Origin: an uncultured Bacteroides sp.
GTDB taxonomy: Bacteria > Bacteroidota > Bacteroidia > Bacteroidales > Bacteroidaceae
Length of the DNA stretch: 64,000 nt
Assembly: GCF_900547205.1 (NCBI RefSeq)
Contig: NZ_URFY01000017.1
Coordinates: 11,960 to 75,959, forward strand
Direction of reading: 5' to 3'
Shown here: piece by piece, positions 37,371 through 44,507 of the stretch
Layout of the letters: each line of letters starts with the position of its first letter
Position numbering within the stretch: the first letter of the stretch is position 1
Translations under genes and position numbers: made by a program
Notes under the pieces: model-generated
What the model saw: only the letters and a program-made list of their open reading frames with translations
The model's database searches: none
What the model was told of the DNA's origin: nothing

Positions 37371-37677
37371 AATTTCAGTTTTACATTTCGACTTCTATAT
37401 AAAGACGAACCATCTCCTTTTTTGTAATCTTGAAACTCACTTAAATAATATCAGTTAGCAGAATTTATTCATAAAAGTGCGGAAATGAAATTTAAATCCA
37501 ACCTACTCCTGACTTTGATATAAAATACTCTCATAGTTGCTGATACGAATATTCAGACTAAAGTCTACAGACAAGATATTCCAAATGGGAATCCAATAGA
37601 TATTTTTGGACCATTTTCATACAAGATACACATATAAATGTTATTTTTGTCAGCAGAAAGTAATATGCTATTTGATA
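37371..37677. other. Divergent intergenic region, 307 bases
   Basis: This AT-rich stretch lies between the minus-strand methyltransferase operon and the plus-strand secreted protein gene. A plus-strand TATTTTTG at 37642-37649 fits the -7 consensus, but no TTG lies at the right distance. No -7 match was found for the minus strand. No cobalamin riboswitch box was recognised, although the operon is corrinoid-related. Confidence 0.5.
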
Positions 37678-39051
37678 ATGAAAAAAATCTTTATTTCCAG
37701 AACTGTACTTTTGATTGTTGTTCTGTTTTCATACGCGGCATCAGTTTTCGGTAACGGAGGGGGTGTTTACGCCACATCAGCGACGGTGCGTTCAAGTGAT
37801 CCCATACTCCGCGAAATAAAGGATATCACTTTGTTGAGTGAAAAATTGATTATCAATCTCAACTCCAGATATAGCGAAGTTGTTGTAAAATATGTGCTGT
37901 GGAATGGTTCGGACAGGGATTATACGGATATTGATTACGCTTTTCCCATAGATTATATAGTCGATGAGAAGGTTCCACCCGAAATAAAAAGAATTGCATT
38001 TTTTTACAATGACCAGCAACTTGATTTTACTCAATCACAAGATAAAGAACTTGGCCAAGCCGCAATCAAGGCATTATCTAATCCGATATTTGCTACCTCA
38101 TTTCTCGAAGAAAAAGGTGTGCGTAGACGCTGGTATTATACGAAGTTCAGTGTGAAAAAACATTCGTTTGCTTGTTTGGAGGTACGCTACTCTCTTGCCA
38201 ATTTGGGTCTTTGCGACGGCATATCTCCATATAATATCGATTATTTCGACTTATGTTCTAGAAAATCATTAGTGTATGATCTATCACCGGCATCCAGTTG
38301 GGGGGATGGTGTTATACGGGATTTCCATGTAGAAATAAGTTGGAACAATTTATTACTCGCAGGGGATGACCTAATTATAGATATGTATTCGCAATTCAAC
38401 ACCGGACAATGCGACGTTCAGGCCAAGGGTCTCGCTTTTGAACGGCATGACGATAAATTAGTCTACCATACCCGCAATTTTGATCTAAAAAAGGCAGTCC
38501 CGCTTTTAATAGAGTATAGTGCTACGTCGGTCAACTCCATGGAAACTCTTTTCCGGCATATGCTCGCTCCGCAGGAATACTCCTTATCCGTATCTGATGA
38601 GCAATCAAGGTATCCGCAAGCAAACCTAAGCGATTTGAATCTCGAAACAGCATGGGTGGGTAAAACCGGTAGCTATATCGAATTTTCATTCCGTGACACT
38701 TGGAGTTTATACGGATTCCTCATTGTGAACGGTTATCAAAAATCGGCTGAAACATACGGAAATAACAATCGTGTGAAAAGGTTGAAAATCGAATCTGTAA
38801 ATGAAGAGGGTAAATACTATGTTCTAGACACTTTACTTCTTGAAGATCTACTCTACTACCAGCCTATATTTTTCGAAAACTTATTTTACAGGGCTAGTTA
38901 TTACGATCTTTTTGATAGGAATCAATCTGATCGTAACAAATTGAGACTTACGATCGAAGAAGTGTATTCTGGAACGAAATACGACGATACTTGTATTTCA
39001 GAGATTATATGGCTCGGAAGCAAACAGAGAAAGGAAATCATCAGCAATTGA
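37678..39051 (+). CDS. Secreted protein with DUF4424-like part and NADase-type glycan-binding domain
   Basis: This 457-residue protein (start ATG 37678) has a signal peptide ending near ASVFGNGG. The mature N-terminal part begins YATSATVRSSDPILREIKD, resembling DUF4424-type domains. The last third is a galactose-binding-like domain: LSDLNLETAWVGKTGSYIEF, YGFLIVNGYQKSAETYGNNN, VKRLKIE and EVYSGTKYDDTCISEIIWLG. This is the pattern of the NADase-type glycan-binding domain. A surface or periplasmic carbohydrate-binding role is likely. Its 3' end overlaps the next gene. Confidence 0.7.
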   Translation: MKKIFISRTVLLIVVLFSYAASVFGNGGGVYATSATVRSSDPILREIKDITLLSEKLIINLNSRYSEVVVKYVLWNGSDRDYTDIDYAFPIDYIVDEKVPPEIKRIAFFYNDQQLDFTQSQDKELGQAAIKALSNPIFATSFLEEKGVRRRWYYTKFSVKKHSFACLEVRYSLANLGLCDGISPYNIDYFDLCSRKSLVYDLSPASSWGDGVIRDFHVEISWNNLLLAGDDLIIDMYSQFNTGQCDVQAKGLAFERHDDKLVYHTRNFDLKKAVPLLIEYSATSVNSMETLFRHMLAPQEYSLSVSDEQSRYPQANLSDLNLETAWVGKTGSYIEFSFRDTWSLYGFLIVNGYQKSAETYGNNNRVKRLKIESVNEEGKYYVLDTLLLEDLLYYQPIFFENLFYRASYYDLFDRNQSDRNKLRLTIEEVYSGTKYDDTCISEIIWLGSKQRKEIISN

Positions 39052-39869
39052 ACCTTAACCGAAAACATAGAATCCGATTAGTGTCCGTATGGTTCGGCGC
39101 AATTTCCTTGACCTGCTGTTCGTGCGGAGGCGGATTCCGAAGTGGGGTCTCTACCACCTGTGTTTCGTCGCCTGTGGTTGCGATAGACAGTGCGGTATCG
39201 TGCCCGATTTTCGACCGTGATTCGCTCTATGCCGTTCTAGTTGCGAGACTGGGCGCGGAGACACATTATGCTCCCGTAATCCGCTTTTTGGTGGACAGTC
39301 TGGTTCCTCAATATAATTTTTATGAATTTGAAAATCACTCCGAGTACCTTTTCGCCGAACCGCTGCGATTTTTGACTCGTATGGAACTGGACGGAGGTCG
39401 TTCTTTGGTAACGTTGGCCGAGGGTGCTAGCGGAGAGTTTCATTATCTGCTGCTCGATGCGTCCGATTTGATCGTCTCGCACCAATATTTAGACCTCTAT
39501 CGCACACTGATTTTGAAACGGGAGTTCAAGGATTGGGACGGAGATGGTAAAAAGGAGATTGTGGAAGTAAGGGAAAATATAGTTAGTGGGTTTGTCGGAA
39601 CTAAAGAATACGTTTTTTCGATCGGGGAAAAGGGACTGGAATTACGGTTCTGCATTGCACTTTCAGAAGCGAATTATATTGGCATCGATTCATTGGGTGG
39701 TTACCTGACCTTGCGCAGCTATGAACGTCTCGGCGGCGAACTGTATTGTATTATAGAGCAGAAAAGCCGATGCGATGAAGACGGAAACTCACGCGGAGAA
39801 AGATCAATTGCCCGATATACGATCTCGGCAGATTCGCTGATAACACTATATGATGGTGGAAAAAATTGA
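39009..39869 (+). CDS. Hypothetical secreted protein or lipoprotein
   Basis: This 286-residue ORF (ATG at 39009, 42-base overlap with the previous gene; a GTG at 39081 is an alternative start) has a basic N-terminus and a hydrophobic stretch ending in a Cys cluster (SLTCCSCGGG, about residues 34-43), consistent with a lipoprotein though the lipobox is imperfect. The mature part has no recognised domain; FKDWDGDGKKEIVEVRE (about 171-187) resembles a calcium-loop FG-GAP/EF-like repeat. GC is higher than in the upstream gene. It is probably translated with that gene. Confidence 0.6.
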   Translation: MARKQTEKGNHQQLNLNRKHRIRLVSVWFGAISLTCCSCGGGFRSGVSTTCVSSPVVAIDSAVSCPIFDRDSLYAVLVARLGAETHYAPVIRFLVDSLVPQYNFYEFENHSEYLFAEPLRFLTRMELDGGRSLVTLAEGASGEFHYLLLDASDLIVSHQYLDLYRTLILKREFKDWDGDGKKEIVEVRENIVSGFVGTKEYVFSIGEKGLELRFCIALSEANYIGIDSLGGYLTLRSYERLGGELYCIIEQKSRCDEDGNSRGERSIARYTISADSLITLYDGGKN

Positions 39870-39978
39870 AACAATATTGATTTTATTGGAACAAGAGTCA
39901 TCAGAGGATGTGTTTTCTACAGAAGTGAAAAAAGATAAGTTCAAGATTGAATCTCAATATGAGTTTGTTTCTAAATAA
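39850..39978 (+). pseudogene. Possible 3' remnant ORF after the hypothetical lipoprotein gene
   Basis: A 42-residue frame opens at ATG 39850, within the last codons of the preceding gene, and runs to TAA 39978 (ending KFKIESQYEFVSK). It is charged and reads like the tail of a longer protein, but it has no ribosome site and no recognised family. It may be a fragment or chance. From 39979 to 40180 no gene is seen. Confidence 0.2.
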
Positions 39979-40180
39979 ATTAGTGGGTATTCATGCTTAA
40001 TTGCTAGATATTCATTTATGAATGAGTAAAACAGTATATTAGAGTTTATCAGAAAAATGAGCTCCGTTTTCTTTAAACTCTCAAGGTTTTTATAATAAAC
40101 TCAAAAGAAGTTTGTGTGTAAACGTTATATTGGATACATACTTTCCTATTTGGAAAGCCGCTGCTTTTCTGATGAAAACG

Positions 40181-40243
40181 AAAGGCAGCTATACGATTGT
40201 GCGGCAGAACCGCAAATCATATAGCTGCCTTTTTATTTTTATT
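40181..40243. terminator. Bidirectional terminator between the lipoprotein gene and rpiB
   Basis: AAAGGCAGCTATA (40181-40193) pairs with the segment TATAGCTGCCTTT at about 40221-40233, with an inner GTGCGG/CCGCAA stem, and is followed on the plus strand by TTTTATTTTT. On the minus strand the stem is followed by TTTCGTTTTC. It can serve both convergent transcripts. Confidence 0.85.
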
Positions 40244-40251
40244 TCAGGCTT

Positions 40252-40686
40252 TTACTTTACCGGAATCTTATCGATACGATTCTGATGTCGCCCGCCTTCA
40301 AACTGTGTCGAGAAGAACTCTGTCAGAATCATATCCGCTTCCGCAGTACTGATGAAGCGTCCCGGCATCACGAGGATATTGGCGTCATTATGCTGCCGTG
40401 CCAGATGTGCAATTTCTGCATTCCAGCAGAGAGCTGCACGGATACCCTGATGCTTATTGAGCGTCATATTGATTCCGTTTCCGCTGCCGCAGATAGCAAT
40501 ACCGGGATAACATTCACCCAATTCCACTGCCAAAGCCAGCGGATGAGCGAAGTCCGGATAGTCCACACTTGCGGGAGAGTACGTTCCGAAATCTTTGTAA
40601 CCCCAACCTTTTACTTCCAGCCAGCCACGAACATATTCTTTTAGTTCAAAACCGGCATGGTCGCATGCTAATCCGATTGTTTTCAT
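40252..40686 (-). CDS. rpiB: Ribose-5-phosphate isomerase B
   Basis: This 144-residue enzyme matches RpiB/LacAB in length and motifs: IGLACDHAGFELKEYV at the N-terminus, DYPDFAHPLA, AICGSGNGINMTLNKHQGIRAALCW (about residues 69-93), and RQHNDANILVMPGRF. The Cys in ICGSGNG is the catalytic base of the family. It interconverts ribose-5-phosphate and ribulose-5-phosphate in the cytoplasm. Its start overlaps the stop of transketolase by one base, so the two are coupled and serve the pentose phosphate steps that follow arabinose breakdown. Confidence 0.95.
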   Translation of the reverse strand: MKTIGLACDHAGFELKEYVRGWLEVKGWGYKDFGTYSPASVDYPDFAHPLALAVELGECYPGIAICGSGNGINMTLNKHQGIRAALCWNAEIAHLARQHNDANILVMPGRFISTAEADMILTEFFSTQFEGGRHQNRIDKIPVK

Positions 40687-42695
40687 TAGAGCATTGCTTT
40701 TACTTGGTTATATACGTTTTCGGCAGTGAATCCGAGTTTCTCGTCCAATACGGTGTAAGGAGCAGAAAAACCGAAAGATTCCAATCCCCAGATTTTACCG
40801 TGGCAACCTACCAAACCTTGAAGGTTGACAGGCAATCCGGCAGTCAGACCGAATATCTTAGCTTTTGAAGGAAGAATAGACTCCTGATATTCTTTAGATT
40901 GGCTACGGAACAAACCTTCGGACGGAGCAGATACGATACGCACCTTCACACCATCTTTGCGAAGCAATTCAGTTCCTGCTACCAATGTAGCTACTTCAGA
41001 ACCCGAAGCTACCAAGATTACATCTGGGGTTTCGTCCGAGCCGGCTACGATGTAAGCACCCTTAGCTGCTTGTTCGTAATCTGTACCTGCTGGCAGGCTG
41101 GCAATATTTTGACGAGAGAAAATCAAACCTGTCGGAGTAGACATATTTTCCATGGCAAGTTTCCATGCAATAGTCGTTTCTTCTGCATCAGCAGGACGAA
41201 GCACCAACATAGAGTTGTGACCCTTGTGGTTTTTCAGCTTTTCCATCAGGCGGATCTGAGCTTCTTGTTCTACAGGCTCATGAGTAGGACCATCTTCACC
41301 TACGCGGAAGGCATCGTGAGTCCAGATAAACTTCACGGGTTGCTCCATCAAGGCAGCCATGCGGATGGCAGGTTTCATATAGTCGGAGAATACGAAGAAA
41401 GTTCCGCAAGCAGCGATTACGCCACCGTGTAGTGACATACCGATGCAAACGCAAGCCATCGTCAATTCCGATACACCGGCCTGGAAGAAAGCACCGCTGA
41501 AATCGCCTTTCTTGAAGGCATGAGTCTTTTTCAGGAAGCCATCCGTCTTGTCGGAGTTGGAAAGGTCGGCAGAGGCAACAATCATGTTTTCTACCTGAGT
41601 AGCCAATGCACCGAGTACTGTAGCGGAAGCGGCACGTGTCGCACTACCTGCTTTTTGTTCGATGGCAGCCCAATCCACTTTCGGAGCTTTGCCGGAGAAG
41701 AATGCTTCCAGTTTGGCAGCCAATTCAGGATTTGCTTCTGCCCAAGCAGCCTTAGCGGCATATTTACCGGAAACGATTTCTTTCAGGTCTTTAGCACGTT
41801 TGGCATACAATTCGGCAACTTCCGGGAAGATTACGAACGGATTGGTAGGATCACCACCCAAGTTCTTAATTGTATTTACGTAAGCGTCTCCACCGAGCGG
41901 AGCACCGTGCGTAGCTGTATTAGCTTCGTAGCTGCTGCCGTCTGCTTTGCGTGCGCCTTTACCCATTACGGTTTTACCGATAATCAGTGTCGGACGGTCT
42001 TTTTCAGCTTGAGCCTCTTTGATAGCGGCACGAATCTCGTCCGGGTCGTTACCGTTGATGCTAAGTACATTCCATCCCCAAGCCTCATATTTCATGGCAG
42101 TGTCTTCGATGGTCACATCTTTCGTTTCGGTAGAAAGCTGGATATCGTTAGAATCGTAGAACATGATGAGGTTATCCAATCCCAGTGCACCGGCAATACG
42201 TCCGGAACCTTGTGAGATTTCTTCCTGGATACCACCATCGGAGATATAAGCATAAATAGTCTGATTCATCACTTCGTTGAAGCGGGCTTTCAGGAACTTC
42301 GCAGCGATGGCAGCACCAACGGCAAACGTGTGTCCCTGTCCCAACGGACCGGAAGTGTTTTCTATACCGCGCATGATGTCTACTTCAGGATGTCCCGGAG
42401 TAGGGCTTCCCCATTGGCGGAACTCTTTCAGTTCGTCCAACGTGAATTTGCCTGTCAGCGCCAAAGTAGAATAAAGCATCGGAGACATATGTCCCGGATC
42501 GAGGAAGAAGCGATCGCGTCCTTCCCAACGAGGGTTCTCAGGATCGTATACTAGAAACTCAGAGAAGAGTACATTTATAAAATCAGCACCACCCATGGCG
42601 CCTCCCGGATGACCGGAATTGGCTTTCTCAACCATTGAAGCTGCAAGAATACGGATGTTATCCGCTGCACGATTCATAAGTTTGTTGTCGTTCAT
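40686..42695 (-). CDS. tkt: Transketolase
   Basis: This 669-residue enzyme has the transketolase order: ANSGHPGGAMGGADF near residue 24, thiamine-pyrophosphate motif PLGQGHTFAVG and SDGGIQEEISQGSG, then in the central domain AGVSELTMAC, THDAFRVGEDGPTHEPVEQ and the C-terminal LVACH-like region. It transfers two-carbon units in the pentose phosphate pathway, required for use of arabinose and xylose. It is the first gene of the tkt-rpiB operon, with its own promoter about 110 bases upstream and a repeat hairpin in its leader. Confidence 0.96.
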   Translation of the reverse strand: MNDNKLMNRAADNIRILAASMVEKANSGHPGGAMGGADFINVLFSEFLVYDPENPRWEGRDRFFLDPGHMSPMLYSTLALTGKFTLDELKEFRQWGSPTPGHPEVDIMRGIENTSGPLGQGHTFAVGAAIAAKFLKARFNEVMNQTIYAYISDGGIQEEISQGSGRIAGALGLDNLIMFYDSNDIQLSTETKDVTIEDTAMKYEAWGWNVLSINGNDPDEIRAAIKEAQAEKDRPTLIIGKTVMGKGARKADGSSYEANTATHGAPLGGDAYVNTIKNLGGDPTNPFVIFPEVAELYAKRAKDLKEIVSGKYAAKAAWAEANPELAAKLEAFFSGKAPKVDWAAIEQKAGSATRAASATVLGALATQVENMIVASADLSNSDKTDGFLKKTHAFKKGDFSGAFFQAGVSELTMACVCIGMSLHGGVIAACGTFFVFSDYMKPAIRMAALMEQPVKFIWTHDAFRVGEDGPTHEPVEQEAQIRLMEKLKNHKGHNSMLVLRPADAEETTIAWKLAMENMSTPTGLIFSRQNIASLPAGTDYEQAAKGAYIVAGSDETPDVILVASGSEVATLVAGTELLRKDGVKVRIVSAPSEGLFRSQSKEYQESILPSKAKIFGLTAGLPVNLQGLVGCHGKIWGLESFGFSAPYTVLDEKLGFTAENVYNQVKAML

Positions 42696-42713
42696 ATTTA
42701 AAATAATTAATTA

Positions 42714-42790
42714 ATTTGCTAATTTGCAAATGTGCCAATTGGTTGTGCTATACTGCAAAGCAATTGGCACATTAGCACATTGGCACATTG
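42714..42790. repeat. Gene-less inverted repeat of the four-helix-bundle element type
   Basis: ATGTGCCAATTG (42730-42741) pairs exactly with CAATTGGCACAT (42761-42772) around a 19-base loop. Outer sequences continue the same repeat family: TTTGCTAATTTGCAA on the left and ATTAGCACATTGGCACATTG (42771-42790) on the right. The right arm differs at about 2 of 21 positions from the right end of the element at 3248-3661. It lies in the untranslated leader of tkt. Confidence 0.75.
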
Positions 42791-42811
42791 TTACATTATT
42801 GATATTGTTGG

Positions 42812-42841
42812 CAAAGATAACTCTTTATGTGCAATTGACAA
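42812..42841 (-). promoter_or_regulatory. Promoter of tkt-rpiB
   Basis: The minus strand reads TTG (42839-42841), 19 bases, then TATCTTTG (42812-42819), a full match to the Bacteroides consensus. Transcription should start near 42805, so the repeat hairpin at 42714-42790 is transcribed as part of the leader. Confidence 0.75.
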
Positions 42842-42916
42842 TCCCAAAGAGCTATCTTTTTTGTTGCCCATTTAACAGCGTTCTTGTTTACAATACAATA
42901 AGTATTTGCACATGAA

Positions 42917-44461
42917 TTACTGTAACTCAAGAGTAACAATAGACTTGGCAGGAAGTTTTACCTTCATTACACCTTTATTGATTTTTACCTCTTTGAAGGG
43001 TATCGGTTTCACAATATTAGGCTTTTCAAAGGAATTGTAATCAGTCAGCTTTGCCGAAGTCAACACTTCGCCGACTGCCTTTTTCGCTTTCACATCTCCC
43101 AGATTGATTGTGATTTCTTGTGCATTATCTGCATCAATATTAGAAAGGGAAATATGCATGATGCCGTTCTTATCTTTGGAAGCGGTTGCACTAACCATGG
43201 GTACGGTGCGGTTGTCGCGTACAATCATCTTTTCGCAAGTCAGGTCGATAGGGAGATAGGTAGCATCCTGATGCACTTTGTACATCTTGAATACGTAGTA
43301 GGAGGGGGTAAGCACCATCTTTTTATCCTTCGTCAGAATCATAGATTGTAGTACGTTGACTACCTGTGCGATGTTTGCCATCTTTAGGCGGTCGGTATAT
43401 TTATGGAATACATCGAGGCTCAAAGAAGCTACGAAAGCATCGCGCAGTGTGTTCTGCTGATACAAGTGTCCGGGAGTAGTGCCCGGTTCTTCATCCCACC
43501 AAGTTCCCCATTCGTCGAGTAGAAGGGCGATTTTCTTGTCTTTATCATATTTATCCATGATGGCGCAATGTTTCTTCAGTACGTTTTCTACTTCAAGGCA
43601 TTTGCCCATTGTCCAGTAATAATCGTCTTTATTGAATTGAGTAGCGGAAGTTTTGCTGCCGCTCCACCCGGTCACGGTGTAGTAGTGAAGAGAAAGACCT
43701 TGCATCCGATGTCCTACACGGTTCATCAATACGTCTGTCCAGTTATAATCATAGTCGCTTGCACCACTGGCAATTTTGAACAGACGGTTGCCGTCATAAT
43801 CGCGGCAATAAGTGGAGTAACGACGATAAAGGTCGGAATAATATTCAGGGCGCATACTGCCGCCACATCCCCAGCTTTCGTTTCCCACACCAAGATATTT
43901 GATTTTCCATGCTTTGTCGCGACCGTTATTGCGGCGAAGATTAGCCATTGGAGAGTCACCGTCCGAAGTCATGTATTCCACCCATTTGGCGAGTTCTTCT
44001 ACTGTGCCGCTACCTACATTTCCACTTACGTATGGTTCACAACCCAGCATTTCGCAAAGGTTCAGAAATTCGTGTGTGCCGAAGCTATTGTCTTCAATGG
44101 TTCCACCCCAGTTGTTGTTCACCATCTTCGGGCGGTTCGCTTTCGGTCCGATACCGTCCATCCAATGATATTCGTCGGCAAAGCAACCGCCCGGCCAGCG
44201 GAGAACGGGGACTGCCAAGTCTTTCAACGCATTGAATACGTCGGTACGGTATCCATTAATATTTGGAATATCTGAGTTTTCTCCTACCCAGAGCCCACCA
44301 TAGATACATGAACCCAGGTGTTCGGCAAACTGACCGTAGATTTCTTTCGGAATAATTTCTTTGCCTTGGTCGGCATGAACGGTGATGGTAGCACTTTTTT
44401 GAGCAGAAAGAGATACTGACGCTGCCAGAAAGACCGTGCTGACTAATAGTTTTGCTTTCAT
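42917..44461 (-). CDS. Alpha-L-arabinofuranosidase, GH51
   Basis: This 514-residue protein (start ATG 44461) has a signal peptide ending near SLSAQ and the GH51 barrel: IYGQFAEHLGSCIYGGLW, LRWPGGCFADEYHW, the acid/base Glu in YLGVGNESWGCGG, and the nucleophile Glu in LLLDEWGTWWDE. It releases terminal alpha-L-arabinofuranose from arabinan or arabinoxylan side chains, probably in the periplasm. It is the last gene of the arabinose operon, 46 bases after GH127. A longer frame to 44557 is rejected because it overlaps GH127 and lacks the signal peptide at its start. Confidence 0.93.
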   Translation of the reverse strand: MKAKLLVSTVFLAASVSLSAQKSATITVHADQGKEIIPKEIYGQFAEHLGSCIYGGLWVGENSDIPNINGYRTDVFNALKDLAVPVLRWPGGCFADEYHWMDGIGPKANRPKMVNNNWGGTIEDNSFGTHEFLNLCEMLGCEPYVSGNVGSGTVEELAKWVEYMTSDGDSPMANLRRNNGRDKAWKIKYLGVGNESWGCGGSMRPEYYSDLYRRYSTYCRDYDGNRLFKIASGASDYDYNWTDVLMNRVGHRMQGLSLHYYTVTGWSGSKTSATQFNKDDYYWTMGKCLEVENVLKKHCAIMDKYDKDKKIALLLDEWGTWWDEEPGTTPGHLYQQNTLRDAFVASLSLDVFHKYTDRLKMANIAQVVNVLQSMILTKDKKMVLTPSYYVFKMYKVHQDATYLPIDLTCEKMIVRDNRTVPMVSATASKDKNGIMHISLSNIDADNAQEITINLGDVKAKKAVGEVLTSAKLTDYNSFEKPNIVKPIPFKEVKINKGVMKVKLPAKSIVTLELQ

Positions 44462-44507
44462 AAGATAAATGGTATTTGTTTGAATGATTATTTCACTGTG
44501 GTGAACT

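Noticed and set aside
37371..37677. Cobalamin riboswitch before the corrinoid methyltransferase operon
   Set aside because: No B12-box-like conserved sequence or long structured leader was recognised on either strand.
41520..42215. 231-residue plus-strand ORF opposite transketolase
   Set aside because: It lies wholly within the strongly conserved tkt gene on the other strand, has no protein-like motif and no promoter; it is a shadow.
43568..44275. 235-residue plus-strand ORF opposite GH51
   Set aside because: Shadow of the GH51 gene, whose catalytic motifs are intact on the minus strand.
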